Below, in pieces: positions 8,551-18,851 of a stretch of 64,000 nucleotides of DNA. The notes beneath the pieces were generated by a model. That model did no database searches. It worked only from the letters and a program-made list of their open reading frames with translations, and was not told where the DNA came from. The position numbers were made by a program, and so were the translations under genes. The stretch is taken from NCBI RefSeq assembly GCF_000409775.1, contig NZ_KE332388.1, positions 740,777-804,776 on the forward strand. Direction: 5' to 3'. Position 1 is the stretch's first letter. Every line of letters begins with the position of its first letter. Source of the stretch: Litchfieldella anticariensis FP35 = DSM 16096. GTDB taxonomy: Bacteria > Pseudomonadota > Gammaproteobacteria > Pseudomonadales > Halomonadaceae.

Positions 8551-10500
8551 CTAGCGGTTGACTCTATTGGCAATCAGTTCATCAACCACACTGGGGTCGG
8601 CGAGTGTGCTGGTGTCCCCCAGCCCCTCGCATTCGTTGGCAGCGATCTTGCGCAGGATACGACGCATGATCTTGCCCGAACGGGTCTTGGGCAAGCTGGG
8701 CGCCCACTGAATCACATCTGGGGATGCGATCGGACCGATATCCTTGCGCACCCACTGAGTGAGTTCCTTCTTAAGCTCATCACTGGGCTCGTACTCATCC
8801 CCTAAGGTGACATAGATATAGATACCCTGACCTTTGATGTCATGCGGATAACCGACCACGGCAGCTTCGGCCACGGCTTCGTGAGCCACCAGCGAGGATT
8901 CAATTTCGGCGGTCCCCATGCGGTGGCCAGAAACGTTGATCACGTCATCGACGCGACCGGTGATCCAGTAGTAGCCATCCTCGTCACGGCGACATCCGTC
9001 CCCCGTGAAGTACATGCCTTCATAGGTGGAGAAGTAGGTTTGCACGAACCGCTCATGGTTTTTCCAGATCGTACGCGCCTGACCCGGCCAGGAGTCGAGG
9101 ATTACTAGGTTACCCTCGGTCGCCCCCTCGAGTAGACGGCCTTCGTTATCAACCAATGCTGGCTGTACGCCGAAGAAAGGACGCGTGGCGGAGCCCGGCT
9201 TGAGGTCGATAGCACCCGGCAGCGGCGAAATCATGATGCCGCCGGTCTCAGTCTGCCACCAGGTATCGACGATCGGGCACTTCGAGTTGCCGATCACCCG
9301 ATAGAACCATTCCCAGGCCTCGGGGTTGATCGGTTCGCCCACCGAGCCCAATAGACGTAGGCTGTCGCGCTTGCTGGAATCCATGACATTGTTGCCGTGT
9401 GCCATCAGCGCCCGCACCGCGGTCGGCGATGTATAGAGGATCGCCACCTTGTGTTTGTCGACGACCTCGCCCAAGCGCCCATTGGTGGGGTAGCTGGGCA
9501 CACCCTCGAACATCAGAGTGATGGCGCCATTGGCCAACGGCCCATAGACGATATAGCTGTGGCCAGTGACCCAGCCCACATCGGCGCTACACCAATAGAC
9601 CTCGCCGTCCTTGTAGTCGAAGACATATTGGTGGGTCATGGCCGCCTGTAACAGGTAGCCGCCAGTGGTATGTTTGAGTCCCTTGGGTGCGCCGGTGGAG
9701 CCGGACGTATAGAGGATGAACAGCGGGTCCTCGGCGTTCATCGCTTCCGGCACACAGTCGGTTGCCTGTCTGTCGACCAGTTCGTGGAACCAGACGTCGC
9801 GTCCTTCCTTCCAGTCGATCTCGCCACCAGTACGCTGGACGACCAGCACCTTCTCGGCAACATCGGTTCCTTGGCGTGTCAGAGCCGCATCGACGTTGTC
9901 CTTGAGCGGCACCCGCTTGCCACCGCGCACCGATTCATCAGCGGTGATCACCACCTTTGACTGGGAGTCGACGATACGCTGCGCAAGGGCGTCGGGCGAG
10001 AAGCCCCCGAAAACCACCGAGTGAATTGCACCGATACGCGCACAAGCGAGCATGGCCATGGCCGCTTCGGGAATCATCGGCATATACAGAGTGACAGTGT
10101 CACCCTTCTTTACACCTAACTCCTTGAGGGCATTGGCCACCTGGCAGGTCCGGGCATGCAGCTCTCGATAGGTCAGGGCCTTGGATTCATTTGGGTCGTC
10201 TCCTTCCCAGATGATGGCGGTCTGCTCACCACGCTGCTCCAAATGGCGATCCAGGCAGTTGACACTCGCATTGAGCTCTCCATCCTCGAACCAGCGAATG
10301 TCGACGTTGTTCGAGGCGAAGGAAGTGTTCTTGACCCGCGTTGGTGCCTTGATCCAGTCAAGCCGTTTGGCCTGTTCAGCCCAGAAAGCCGCCGGGTCAT
10401 CAACCGACTGCTGGTACATGGCCAGATACTTTTCGTTGTCGGCCCAGGCATTGGTGGCAAAATCCTCACGCACTGGATAGACGTTTTGCTGTTCGGTCAT
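8551..10500 (-). CDS. acs: Acetyl-CoA synthetase
   Basis: A 649-residue AMP-forming acetate-CoA ligase that converts acetate, ATP and CoA to acetyl-CoA through acetyl-AMP. Visible motifs are the P-loop [11 protein letters not shown], the [10 protein letters not shown] core, [17 protein letters not shown] hinge region, and the C-terminal [12 protein letters not shown] whose lysine is the conserved catalytic and acetylation-regulated residue. Length equals the usual 645-655. The chosen ATG follows CAGGAG; an in-frame extension to 10611 is unlikely. Its location next to crbS/crbR and an acetate-type symporter forms an acetate assimilation cluster, probably induced when preferred carbon is exhausted. 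Confidence 0.97.
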   Translation of the reverse strand: MTEQQNVYPVREDFATNAWADNEKYLAMYQQSVDDPAAFWAEQAKRLDWIKAPTRVKNTSFASNNVDIRWFEDGELNASVNCLDRHLEQRGEQTAIIWEGDDPNESKALTYRELHARTCQVANALKELGVKKGDTVTLYMPMIPEAAMAMLACARIGAIHSVVFGGFSPDALAQRIVDSQSKVVITADESVRGGKRVPLKDNVDAALTRQGTDVAEKVLVVQRTGGEIDWKEGRDVWFHELVDRQATDCVPEAMNAEDPLFILYTSGSTGAPKGLKHTTGGYLLQAAMTHQYVFDYKDGEVYWCSADVGWVTGHSYIVYGPLANGAITLMFEGVPSYPTNGRLGEVVDKHKVAILYTSPTAVRALMAHGNNVMDSSKRDSLRLLGSVGEPINPEAWEWFYRVIGNSKCPIVDTWWQTETGGIMISPLPGAIDLKPGSATRPFFGVQPALVDNEGRLLEGATEGNLVILDSWPGQARTIWKNHERFVQTYFSTYEGMYFTGDGCRRDEDGYYWITGRVDDVINVSGHRMGTAEIESSLVAHEAVAEAAVVGYPHDIKGQGIYIYVTLGDEYEPSDELKKELTQWVRKDIGPIASPDVIQWAPSLPKTRSGKIMRRILRKIAANECEGLGDTSTLADPSVVDELIANRVNR

Positions 10501-10587
10501 GAAGAAGCTCCTGTTCAGGAGAGTGATCCGAGAAAGTTCATGTCGCCGACCCTGCGTTATCATTGATGAGCCGACCCTGAAAGCACA

Positions 10588-10603
10588 CCCAGCATATACT
10601 GGG
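10588..10603. promoter_or_regulatory. Palindrome upstream of acs
   Basis: CCCAGCATATACTGGG is an inverted repeat (CCCAG and CTGGG with 6-bp spacer) about 88 bp upstream of the acs start in an otherwise AT-rich 170-bp intergenic region. Position and symmetry suit an activator site, CrbR being the obvious candidate. No binding consensus was available to check. Confidence 0.4.
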
Positions 10604-10673
10604 GGGACCACAACGCCTTTTAGACATTGGTATTAACATTTTGTCATTTAATATCAAAGTCTTATACGTCGCT

Positions 10674-11222
10674 TCATACCTTTGAACACCCCACATAGAC
10701 CAAAGTCTGGGCACATTGTCGACATTGATAACGCCTTCCCTGACGGGCCAGCGCATGACGCTGAGCAGTGAAGAAATGCTCATCGCATCTACAACGATAG
10801 CAGTAAGGAGCCGAGCTGGAGCGGCGCACATCGAAGCAATGGGTAACCTTGGGCTCGAGCCCAAACAAACAGCGCATTACCGTTTGCCATTCATGACCGT
10901 GGGGTCGAGCACGCGCCCCATCCTCAAGGTGATACACCAGCCAGTGGGCCATCTCGTGAGGCACCACCTCGGCCAGGAAGGCCTGGCGATTCTCGCGCAG
11001 CAGCACTGGGTTGAAACGCAAGCCTCTACGTCCGAAGTGTGCCTGGCCTGCGCTCTTACCACGTAAGTCGAGCCACACCAAGGGCTTGGGCAGTTCCGGA
11101 TGGACTTCACAACTTAATCGCCACGCCGCCTCGACCTGTTGGTGCAGGCAGGTATACAAAGCCGCTTCGTCGAGAAGTTCGAGATCGGTGGTGGGAAAAG
11201 TGGAAAGCGCTGGTTTCGTCAT
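10674..11222 (-). CDS. sprT: SprT-family zinc metalloprotease-like protein
   Basis: A 182-residue SprT/SprT-like domain protein. It shows the HEMAH zinc-binding helix (VPHEMAHWLVYH), a third histidine in PHGHEW, and a C-terminal zinc ribbon with CYRC and CRQC pairs. SprT proteins are related to SPRTN proteases; the bacterial physiological substrate is not established. It is divergent from the UPF0149 gene, with 84 bp between the starts, and its stop lies about 170 bp from the acs start. Confidence 0.85.
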   Translation of the reverse strand: MTKPALSTFPTTDLELLDEAALYTCLHQQVEAAWRLSCEVHPELPKPLVWLDLRGKSAGQAHFGRRGLRFNPVLLRENRQAFLAEVVPHEMAHWLVYHLEDGARARPHGHEWQTVMRCLFGLEPKVTHCFDVRRSSSAPYCYRCRCDEHFFTAQRHALARQGRRYQCRQCAQTLVYVGCSKV

Positions 11223-11306
11223 GGGATGCTAGAATGGCTTGCTACGCCGGTCACGTCCAGCACCTGCGTTATCATTGACTGCCGATCATCGACTGCGAGA
11301 ACACCG

Positions 11307-11954
11307 ATGCCCGAGACCCCCCCTCCTCCCCAACCCTTGCTCGACGACGATGATCTCGATCGGCTCGACGATTTCCTTGAATCCGACCGGGTCTGTGCTG
11401 ACGGGCTCGACCTGATAAGCGCTCATGGCTTTCTAGTAGCACTGGCAGTCGCCCCCAGGGAGGTCGATCCAGCTATCTGGATCGCTGAGCTATTTCATGG
11501 CGAACCGGACTTCATCGATGCAACCGAACGTCGCGAGGTGCTAGGTCTACTCGAGGCACTCAAGAACAATGCCATCACCGCTCTCGACGAAGGGTTATTG
11601 CCCGAGTTGCCCTTCGATCTGGAATTGGACGGTTTAGCCCCAGCTGAAACACCGATCGGCGATTGGTGCGCTGGCTTCATGGAGGGAGTCTTTCTCGATG
11701 AAGTGGCCTGGTTCGAGAACGAGGAGGAAACAGCTGCCGCCTTGTTACTGCCGTTCATGACGCTATCGGGTTTGTTCGACGACGAACCCGACATGGCTGA
11801 CCTGGCCAATGACCCAGCGCGGCTGGAAAGCTTGGTCCGGCAGCTTCCCGAACTGGTGCTGGATCTCTACCTTCACTACCGGGTACCGCCGGAAAAGCCT
11901 AAACCTACCCCCCGCAAGAAGAAGCCTGCAGGCCGTAGAAAAGGCAAGTCCTAA
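11307..11954 (+). CDS. UPF0149 (YecA/YgfB-like) protein
   Basis: A 215-residue, very acidic, alpha-helical protein of the UPF0149 family, with typical signatures in the N-terminal half (HGFLVALAVAP, FHGEPDF) and the DWCAGFMEGV segment near 120. The C-terminus ends in a basic Lys/Arg/Pro-rich tail (about 195-215) where YecA homologues may carry a SEC-C metal motif; none is present here. Start at the ATG at 11307 preserves the family N-terminus; the reading frame is open further upstream but crosses the sprT promoter. Biochemical role unknown. Confidence 0.8.
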   Translation: MPETPPPPQPLLDDDDLDRLDDFLESDRVCADGLDLISAHGFLVALAVAPREVDPAIWIAELFHGEPDFIDATERREVLGLLEALKNNAITALDEGLLPELPFDLELDGLAPAETPIGDWCAGFMEGVFLDEVAWFENEEETAAALLLPFMTLSGLFDDEPDMADLANDPARLESLVRQLPELVLDLYLHYRVPPEKPKPTPRKKKPAGRRKGKS

Positions 11955-11964
11955 CGTCAACATG

Positions 11965-12963
11965 TCAGTGAAGCATGAGATGTGCCTTGGTAGCCGTTGC
12001 GGAAGGGTAAACCCCATAAGCTGCACGATACTGTGCAGCAAAACGGCCAAGGTGGACAAAACCCCACTTCAAGGCCACTTCACTGACCGGCAAGCGGTTT
12101 TCCGGAGACGCGAGTTCCTGATGAACCGCCTCGAGTCGAAGCCGGCGCAAATAGTTCATCGGCGTGGTGTCGTAAAAGCGACGAAAGGCCGCTTGCAATG
12201 AACGAACGCTGACCCCAACCGCCGCCGCGATATCGGCCATGGTCAGTGACTGATGCAGGTGGGCGTGCATGTAATCGACTGCGGCCCGTACGTGGCGCGG
12301 CGCAACCAATGGTGCCTGTCGTTGGATCCGTTCGATGCCACGATGGGGAACGTTCTCGAAGATGAAGGTCAAAGCCGCCTCGGTCAGCAATGCGGCCGCC
12401 TTGGGCGATTTCTGTAGCGCCTGGCTGGCGAACGTTCCGGCCTCGACAAGCTGAGCCATCTCTCTCAGCGTCGTACCCACCTGACTCGAGCTTTCGAGCA
12501 CCGGCATGACATCGCGACAATCCACGACCTTGTCATTGGACAGGCTCGAGAGCACCTTGGTCACTGTGGTGTCGTCGAAGGTCAAGGCGATACCAGGGCG
12601 CATATCGTTACTATAGAGTTTGATATGGCGCACCTGCTGGATCGGTGCAAGCAGTATCTTGCCGGGCGCCACCTCGACCTGCCGCTTGTCGAGTGTCGCT
12701 TCGTACCCACCGACACGTGGAATGAACACACTGAACCCGCGTCTATCTCCGTCCTGGGTCAGCGACCAGCCGGAATTGCACTGAATGCGTACCAGGGAAA
12801 GCCCATGACCGGTTTTGACATTGGTACACCACTGGAAGTCGGTACGGCGCCGTTCCGGACACATTCGGAACGGTTCGAATATGGCCCCGCAACGCGCTTG
12901 AAAGTCATCGAAGCCCTTACCCGACTGCGCAGGAGGAGTAAAAAACAACTGATTTTCCTGCAT
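11965..12963 (-). CDS. AraC-family transcriptional regulator
   Basis: A 332-residue regulator with an N-terminal AraC-binding-like domain (about 40-210) and a C-terminal AraC double HTH (about 230-330), including MADIAAAVGVSVRSLQAAFRR and the second-helix region WGFVHLGRFAAQYRAAYG. The architecture resembles FeaR/EutR-type activators of catabolic genes. No target operon lies next to it: downstream is convergent UPF0149 and upstream a 450-bp AT-rich spacer. The inducer cannot be deduced. Confidence 0.85.
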   Translation of the reverse strand: MQENQLFFTPPAQSGKGFDDFQARCGAIFEPFRMCPERRRTDFQWCTNVKTGHGLSLVRIQCNSGWSLTQDGDRRGFSVFIPRVGGYEATLDKRQVEVAPGKILLAPIQQVRHIKLYSNDMRPGIALTFDDTTVTKVLSSLSNDKVVDCRDVMPVLESSSQVGTTLREMAQLVEAGTFASQALQKSPKAAALLTEAALTFIFENVPHRGIERIQRQAPLVAPRHVRAAVDYMHAHLHQSLTMADIAAAVGVSVRSLQAAFRRFYDTTPMNYLRRLRLEAVHQELASPENRLPVSEVALKWGFVHLGRFAAQYRAAYGVYPSATATKAHLMLH

Positions 12964-13415
12964 GCAATTTCCCTTATTATTATGTCAACTATCTCTTTCG
13001 GTGGCTAGGAATAATAAAATCAGCCAAGCCTCCTTGCTAAAAAATCAATACGTTTTTATCCGTAAACTCATTCCATACAGTCGTTTCATCTTGTCACTAC
13101 TCATAAATAGCATGCTAATTTCATTGCTATAAATACCACTTGAGAAATGCCATACCAAATAAGCAATAGTGTGAATATCTCATTATCGTGGATAAATATT
13201 CTAACCAGCCAAAATGGCAGTGCAACGGCTTTTTAGAATATGTCGCATATAGAACACTTGGCGAGCATCTCTGTTTAATCACCAAAGCATAAGTAGTTAT
13301 TAATTCACCCCCTTCACCTTACGTTTTTGTAAGCTTCAATATCGCGCCATATTCAAACCTGCCTACGGCACTGATTGACCCTCTTTAACATCGACAACCA
13401 ACAGCACTATCTTAT
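12964..13415. other. AT-rich spacer between araC-type gene and cheB
   Basis: About 450 bp with strongly raised A+T content compared with flanking genes and no plausible reading frame or RNA gene seen. It includes the promoter of the AraC-type regulator and the end of the cheR-cheB transcription unit. The shift in base composition could reflect remains of foreign DNA. Confidence 0.5.
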
Positions 13416-14561
13416 TTAGCTCTGACGATACACACCTGACGTTCCTTGGCCAGCCCTCTGCATGATCTGCTCCGCGATGGCTTGAAGCGAAAGTATCTTT
13501 TCGGCACCACCGCATAGAATGGCCTCCTTGGGCATGCCAAAGACGACACAGCTTTCTTCGTCTTGGGCAATGGTCGTAGCACCGGCGTTACGCATTTCCA
13601 GCAACCCTTGCGCACCATCATCACCCATGCCAGTCAGCAGAATGCCCAGCGCATTACTTCCCGCATTTTGCGCCGCTGAACGAAACAGTACATTGACCGA
13701 GGGCCGGTGCCGGAAGACAGGGGGACCATCCTTGATTACGATACGATAGTGCCTGCCAGCCCGCTCCAGCAGCATATGACGGTTGCCAGGGGCGATAAGT
13801 ACCTGGCCGCGGATGACAGGGTCTCCAGCTTCTGCTTCCTTGACAGAAACGGTACAGAGGTTGTCAAGACGACTGGCAAAAGCGGCAGTGAATCGTTCCG
13901 GCATATGCTGGATGACCACAATTCCCGGACTATCGGATGGCAGCGCCATGAGGATGGTCCGTAATGCTTCGGTGCCTCCGGTCGATGCTCCAATACAGAC
14001 GATCTCGTCAGTAAGCGGACCCACCGTGCGTGGATGAGCAAGAGGAGGAACGATGATGTCGGTGGGCAGCTTGGTTTCCACCTTCAGGGGAATGGTACGG
14101 CGGGTACGTGAGAAACGGGCTTGCGCTGCCGCACGTGCCACATCACAAATGCGCATGCTCGCTTCACTGAGGGCGCGGATAGTATCGATGCGCGGTTTGG
14201 TGACCACATCCACCGCTCCCGCTTCCAGCGCCTGCATCAGTTCAACGGATCCCTTCTCGGTCAGGCTCGAGCAAATTACTACAGGGATAGGGCGCTGGGC
14301 CATGATCTTGCGCAGGAAAGTGAGGCCGTCCATACGCGGCATCTCGATATCCAGAAATATGACGTCAGGCACCTCGTGTTTGATACGCTCTGCCGCGATA
14401 TAAGGATCCGAGGCGGTTGCCATGACCTCGAGAGCCGGGTCACTAGCCATGATATCGCTGAGAAGCTGCCGCACCGCAGCAGAGTCATCGACGATAAGAA
14501 CTCTGATCTTTTCTGCTGAAGTCGCGCGGTCACGTAAATTTCCAGTCACACCGTTCACCAT
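13416..14561 (-). CDS. cheB: Chemotaxis response regulator methylesterase CheB
   Basis: A 381-residue CheB: N-terminal receiver (VDDSAAVR; phospho-acceptor Asp71 in [11 protein letters not shown]) joined to a C-terminal methylesterase/deamidase domain with the catalytic serine in GASTGGT, the histidine in IQHMPERF and the aspartate in GMGDDGA. It removes methyl groups from chemoreceptor glutamates and resets receptor sensitivity. It starts 3 bp after the cheR stop, so the two are translationally linked. CheA and CheW are not in the window. Confidence 0.95.
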   Translation of the reverse strand: MVNGVTGNLRDRATSAEKIRVLIVDDSAAVRQLLSDIMASDPALEVMATASDPYIAAERIKHEVPDVIFLDIEMPRMDGLTFLRKIMAQRPIPVVICSSLTEKGSVELMQALEAGAVDVVTKPRIDTIRALSEASMRICDVARAAAQARFSRTRRTIPLKVETKLPTDIIVPPLAHPRTVGPLTDEIVCIGASTGGTEALRTILMALPSDSPGIVVIQHMPERFTAAFASRLDNLCTVSVKEAEAGDPVIRGQVLIAPGNRHMLLERAGRHYRIVIKDGPPVFRHRPSVNVLFRSAAQNAGSNALGILLTGMGDDGAQGLLEMRNAGATTIAQDEESCVVFGMPKEAILCGGAEKILSLQAIAEQIMQRAGQGTSGVYRQS

Positions 14562-14564
14562 TAC

Positions 14565-15434
14565 TCAGAGATTCTGGAACACCGCCGGTGCCACTTGGCG
14601 TAGATTCAAGTTGGTGCCAATCATCGATTCCGAGTGCCCCAGGACCAGGAAGCCACCAGGGCGCAGATGCCCGACCAGTCGCGACACCACCGCTTCCTGG
14701 GTAGCCCTCTCGAAATAAATCAGCACGTTGCGTAAGAAGATGACATCCACATCACGGTCGATGGTATAGCGAGCATCCATCAGATTGAGGCGTGCAAAGC
14801 GCACTGCATGGCGCAACTCCGGCACGATACGTACCTCACTGCGTCGTGACGGCGCTCGGCCATGCATCAGGTACCGCTTGCGCAATGCCGCCGGCACCGG
14901 CTCGACCATGGCCACCGGGTAGATGGCGCGCGCTGCGTGTTCGAGCATTTCGGTACTAATATCAGTTCCCAACACAGAGAAGCGGAGATGACGGTGGCAA
15001 GCTGCGATCTCTGCCATCACCATGGCGATCGTATACACTTCGGCACCATTGGAACATGCCGCACTCCACAACTTGAGCTGCGGCTCCGGTCCAGGATGCC
15101 GCTCCAGCAATGCAGGTATTATTTTTTCTTCGAGAGACACGAAATGTGCGGGCTCGCGAAAGAAATCGGTCTTGTTGGTCGTAACCGCATCAATCACGTG
15201 GACCAATTCACTGGCCAGCCCCTGACCGTCGAATAGAAACCGGCAGTAATCCGCCAGACTTTGATGACCTAATCCACGTACGCGTTTGCGCAACCGACCT
15301 TCGACCATCAGTCTCTTGGCCGGTGGCAGTTTGATACCGGCATGCTCGCCGATCAACTCCGCAATGCGTCCAAAATCCTGATCACTCAGACGATCGTATT
15401 CCGGTATTACTGGTGGATATATCGTGGATGACAC
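14565..15434 (-). CDS. cheR: Chemotaxis protein methyltransferase CheR
   Basis: S-adenosylmethionine-dependent glutamate methyltransferase acting on chemoreceptors. The N-terminal helical domain (YDRLSDQDFGRIAELIGEHAGIKL) and SAM-binding core (LWSAACSNGAEVYTIAM, LGTDIS, DVIFLRNVLIYF) are clear. The GTG at 15434 is preferred because AAGAGAG lies just before it, giving about 289 residues; in-frame ATGs at 15464 and 15473 lack a ribosome site. Cotranscribed with cheB. The family motif reads SACSNGAE where many CheR proteins have SAGCSTGEE-like sequences, a minor variation. Confidence 0.93.
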   Translation of the reverse strand: MSSTIYPPVIPEYDRLSDQDFGRIAELIGEHAGIKLPPAKRLMVEGRLRKRVRGLGHQSLADYCRFLFDGQGLASELVHVIDAVTTNKTDFFREPAHFVSLEEKIIPALLERHPGPEPQLKLWSAACSNGAEVYTIAMVMAEIAACHRHLRFSVLGTDISTEMLEHAARAIYPVAMVEPVPAALRKRYLMHGRAPSRRSEVRIVPELRHAVRFARLNLMDARYTIDRDVDVIFLRNVLIYFERATQEAVVSRLVGHLRPGGFLVLGHSESMIGTNLNLRQVAPAVFQNL

Positions 15435-15557
15435 GCTAACTCTCTTCACTTGATATACCCACATCACAACCAAGCATCACGACAGTCACCGCTTGCAGAG
15501 CGATAGCCTCGACCAGCCACTTGTCATCGATGTCCAAAAGAGCTTTCTCGTATAAAG

Positions 15558-15608
15558 GAAGAAAAAGCCGCCCGGCTTGGAAAATCCTGTACCGGACGGA
15601 AGGGGCAC
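15558..15608 (-). terminator. Hairpin/T-tract element B, upstream of cheR
   Basis: On the minus strand CCGTCCGG (15599-15592) pairs with CCGGGCGG (15575-15568) through a 16-base loop, followed by CTTTTTC. The preceding GTGCCCCTTCCGTCCGG is nearly identical to the matching part of element A at 17394-17447, and the stem differs only by a T-G wobble. It lies 76 bp after the chemoreceptor stop and about 125 bp before cheR, so it may terminate the receptor gene or attenuate cheR. Confidence 0.6.
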
Positions 15609-15683
15609 AATAGCCTTGGTGCATCAGGCACCAAAGCGACATTAGAATTCGTTATTCTATGCATCACCACTGCCAGTCATCAC

Positions 15684-17339
15684 TCATGTCAAAGGCAGAG
15701 CTGCCTTTTGCTTTTTCCTGCCAGATTCATTTCTCTTGGACCGTGATGTCGGCATCATTACCAATGGCGTCGATGTCGATTTAGCCGTTGCTAGTAAGGC
15801 CACCTGCATTGACTTCTCATCAAATCGGAAGTAACTGATGGCGGTTTGTAACTGCTCAGCCTGGCTGGACAGTTCCTCAGCGGTGGCGGACATCTCCTCA
15901 GCGGCGGAAGTATTCTGCTGGGTCACCTTGTCGAGCTGCTGAATGGCAAGATTGATCTGCCCGGCACCGGCGTTCTGCTCGTTGCTGGCCGCCGATATCT
16001 CAGCGATCAACCCAGCGCTCTTCTGGATGTCCGGCACCAGCTTGGCGAGCATCTTGCCAGCTTCCTGAGCGGCCTTGACAGTATTGCCAGACAGCCCCGA
16101 GATCTCCTGCGCCGCCGCCTGGCTGCGCTCGGCCAGTTTGCGTACCTCGGCGGCCACCACTGCGAAGCCGCGCCCGTGCTCGCCGGCACGCGCCGCTTCC
16201 ACCGCAGCGTTGAGCGCCAACAGGTCGGTCTGTCGGGCAATCTCCTGCACGATCAGGATTTTCTCGGCGATAGACTCCATGGCCCCCACCGCCTCGGCCA
16301 CTGCATGGCCCGAGGCCTCGGCATCGCTGGCCGCGTCGCGGGCGATGCTCTCGGTCTGACTGGCGTAGTCGGCGTTCTGCTTGATGTTGGCGGTCATCTG
16401 CTCCATCGAGGATGAAGCTTCCTCAGCGGAGGCGGCCTGTTCGGTGGCGCCTTGACTAAGCTGCCCGGAGGCCTCGGCCATCTCCTGGCTGCCCGAGGCC
16501 ACGTTACGCACCGCCCCGGTCACCTCGCCGACCACCTCACGCAGCTTGGCGACCATGTCGCGTGCCGCAGCCAGCAGGCTATCGGTATCACCCTTGCGAG
16601 TCGCTACCTGCACACTGAGGTTGCCCGCCGCGATCTCACTCATGATGCCTCGTACGTAGCTGGGTTCACCACCCAGCTCTTTCATGACGCCACGAACAAT
16701 CAGAACGCCCAGGCAAATGGCAAGGAATACGATGCCTGCCCCTATCCCGATCAACAGCCCAAAGGTACGTTCATAACTGGTTTGGGCCTTTTGCGTTTCG
16801 GCCTTGATCAAGCTGTTCAGTTCATTGCCTATCTCATCGATGACACTGCGCATGTCATTGAACTGCGCTTCAAGTCGGGTCAGGCTATCTTGAACGAACA
16901 CTTCGCGACGCGACTCGCGATGCTCCCCGGACAAGGCATCGACAAAACGCTTGGTGTTTTGCTCCCATGTTTCGAAGCGTGGCCAAAACGACTGCATCAG
17001 GGCGCGGGAAGACGCCGTGTCCACCATCGCCGAATATCTTTCCATCCGGTCGCGAGTCTGCTCGATATTTTCAGCATGGGCTGCGAGTTGCGACTCGAAC
17101 TCGTCAGAATCCGAAGCCAGGCTCAACAGCGTCCGCTCGGCCACAAGGGCTTGATACGCATCGCGATCCGCATTGAGCAGCAACCCCTGAGCCGGTGCAT
17201 AGATAGTCCCCATTCGACTGACCTGGTTGTTGTAATCCCGCATCTGCCAAATGCCGAAGGTCGTGATCCCGACCAGTGCCAGAATAAGGAAGCCGAACCC
17301 CACCGCCAAACGAGCACTCAGTTTCAAGCTTGGAAACAT
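15684..17339 (-). CDS. Methyl-accepting chemotaxis protein
   Basis: A 551-residue transmembrane chemoreceptor: N-terminal helix (about 10-30), a periplasmic four-helix-bundle-type ligand domain (about 32-188) rich in charged residues, second helix (about 190-213), HAMP (about 214-268) and a cytoplasmic signalling domain with the conserved hairpin tip ([22 protein letters not shown], shown in part) near 365-390. The tail is basic and lacks the NWETF-type CheR-docking pentapeptide. It shares the strand with cheR-cheB and is bracketed by two related hairpin elements. The ligand is unknown. Confidence 0.93.
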   Translation of the reverse strand: MFPSLKLSARLAVGFGFLILALVGITTFGIWQMRDYNNQVSRMGTIYAPAQGLLLNADRDAYQALVAERTLLSLASDSDEFESQLAAHAENIEQTRDRMERYSAMVDTASSRALMQSFWPRFETWEQNTKRFVDALSGEHRESRREVFVQDSLTRLEAQFNDMRSVIDEIGNELNSLIKAETQKAQTSYERTFGLLIGIGAGIVFLAICLGVLIVRGVMKELGGEPSYVRGIMSEIAAGNLSVQVATRKGDTDSLLAAARDMVAKLREVVGEVTGAVRNVASGSQEMAEASGQLSQGATEQAASAEEASSSMEQMTANIKQNADYASQTESIARDAASDAEASGHAVAEAVGAMESIAEKILIVQEIARQTDLLALNAAVEAARAGEHGRGFAVVAAEVRKLAERSQAAAQEISGLSGNTVKAAQEAGKMLAKLVPDIQKSAGLIAEISAASNEQNAGAGQINLAIQQLDKVTQQNTSAAEEMSATAEELSSQAEQLQTAISYFRFDEKSMQVALLATAKSTSTPLVMMPTSRSKRNESGRKKQKAALPLT

Positions 17340-17729
17340 GTTTATACTCCCTGCTTCCCCTACTTTCCCTGCTTTCTATCGATGCTGCCGACGAAAAAGA
17401 AAAAACCGTCCGGGTGGGGGTAGCTCGTCACCGGACGGAAGGAGCACTCGATCTTGAGCACGTCAGTCGTCAAACGTGCCGCTCGAATTCGATAAGTGAG
17501 ACACTAGGGCATGAGCGGATCGTTCGGTAACTTGAACCCGACCTTCCTTCGCATTTACAGCAGTTCCCGTAGCGGAATCCTTTCACTCTCCTATCTTCTC
17601 GACAATTTCAGATAAGGAACGTGAATTGCGGTTGGAGAAGCTATCAAACGAAACGTTTCAGGAATAGCGTTAGAAGCAAACGAATGCGTCTTCCGGACAT
17701 CGTTTACGCAAAGCGGACATTCCCTTGCC
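17340..17729. other. Intergenic region upstream of the chemoreceptor
   Basis: About 390 bp without a credible gene. It holds element A (17394-17447) close to the chemoreceptor start and presumably the promoter for that gene. I see no sigma-28-like promoter with confidence. The end nearest 17600-17730 is downstream of the cardiolipin-synthase-like gene. Confidence 0.5.
17394..17447 (-). terminator. Hairpin/T-tract element A, upstream of the chemoreceptor
   Basis: On the minus strand GTGCTCCTTCCGTCCGG leads into a perfect 8-bp stem CCGTCCGG (17438-17431) / CCGGACGG (17413-17406), with a 17-base loop, followed by TTTTTTC and a second T run. It lies 55 bp before the chemoreceptor start, an unusual place for a simple terminator. 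A related copy (element B) lies on the other side of the same gene. Confidence 0.6.
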
Positions 17730-18851
17730 TTAGCGAAGCCGGGTTAGCCAAGCATCCAGGGTACCGAATAACCACTCACGTAGTCGCTGCAACCGTGGCC
17801 TTTGAGCCCAGTGGGCAGGATCGATCTCGTGGCTGGTCGCGAAATTACGCTCGAACAGTGCCGCCACTTCATCGGCAAAACGAGCATCATGAACTTCCTG
17901 GTTGGCTTCCAGATTCCAGTGCAAGCTCCAATGGTCGAAATTGCACGATCCAAGAGTGGTCCAGTCGTCGACAAGCGAAAACTTGGCATGAATGAAAGTG
18001 GGCTGGAACTCGAAGATGCGTACACCAGCACGCAGCAGGCGTCCATAGAAGCGCTGGCCGGCATAACGTACCATGGGGTGATCGTGGGTCTCGCCTGGCA
18101 ACAGCAGGCGTACATCGACACCGCGTTTCGCGGCCTTAGCCAGACGCATGCGCAGGCTGAAAGTCGGCACGAAGTAGGGCGTACAAATCCAGATACGGCG
18201 TGTTGCTGAGGATATTTGTTTATGCAGCGAGTGACGGATGGCCTGATAACGATACCCTTGCCCCCATACCACCCGTCCACGCATGCCTTGATCGTCGCTA
18301 TGCGTTGAGACATCCAGCGTCAGATTGCGTACCAGACCGGCTTTCCCTCTACCACGGCTCAAGGGAGAATCCCATAGCCGCGAGAACAATCGCACCCAGT
18401 CGACGACCACTGGCCCTTCGATGCGTATCGCCACTTCGTACCAGGCATCCAGAAACTCATCCACGGCACCGAAGCCACCGGTAAAAGCCAGGCGACCATC
18501 CACCACCACCAGCTTGCGGTGGTCACGAGTCAGATTCTTGGCCAGAGAATGAAATCCCAAGGGATTGAAGAAGCGTAGCGCCACACCTCGTTCGCGCAGA
18601 CGCGCCCGATCCTCATCGACGAGTCCCATCGATCCATAGCCATCCAGCATCAGCATCACCGAAACACCTCGTTCGGCGGCCCGTCCCAGGGCATCGATCA
18701 TTCCCTCCGCCAGGCGCCCCGACTCCATCAGATACAACTCGATCAGAATCGAGGAACGGGCCTGTTCGATGGCGGCGAACATCTCGGGGATGAATCGCTT
18801 GGCTTCCGGCAACAGCGTGAAGTGGTTACCTTCTCTCCACATGCCGCGCAT
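17730..18851 (-). CDS. Cardiolipin synthase-like phospholipase D protein
   Basis: A 373-residue PLD-superfamily phosphatidyltransferase with two HKD motifs, HRKLVVVDGRLAFTGG at about 111-126 and HAKFSLVDDWTTLGSCN near 288-304. The length and lack of N-terminal membrane helices resemble ClsB (YbhO) rather than ClsA. Predicted to condense phospholipids to cardiolipin or a related lipid at the inner membrane. Strong GGAGGAG precedes the ATG at 18851. It is divergent from plsB (125 bp between starts), so two phospholipid genes share a promoter region. Confidence 0.85.
   Translation of the reverse strand: MRGMWREGNHFTLLPEAKRFIPEMFAAIEQARSSILIELYLMESGRLAEGMIDALGRAAERGVSVMLMLDGYGSMGLVDEDRARLRERGVALRFFNPLGFHSLAKNLTRDHRKLVVVDGRLAFTGGFGAVDEFLDAWYEVAIRIEGPVVVDWVRLFSRLWDSPLSRGRGKAGLVRNLTLDVSTHSDDQGMRGRVVWGQGYRYQAIRHSLHKQISSATRRIWICTPYFVPTFSLRMRLAKAAKRGVDVRLLLPGETHDHPMVRYAGQRFYGRLLRAGVRIFEFQPTFIHAKFSLVDDWTTLGSCNFDHWSLHWNLEANQEVHDARFADEVAALFERNFATSHEIDPAHWAQRPRLQRLREWLFGTLDAWLTRLR

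Noticed and set aside
15436-15642. A 68-codon reading frame between the chemoreceptor gene and cheR on the minus strand
   Set aside because: It overlaps hairpin element B, lacks family resemblance and a ribosome site, and its 3' end merely contains the cheR ribosome site.
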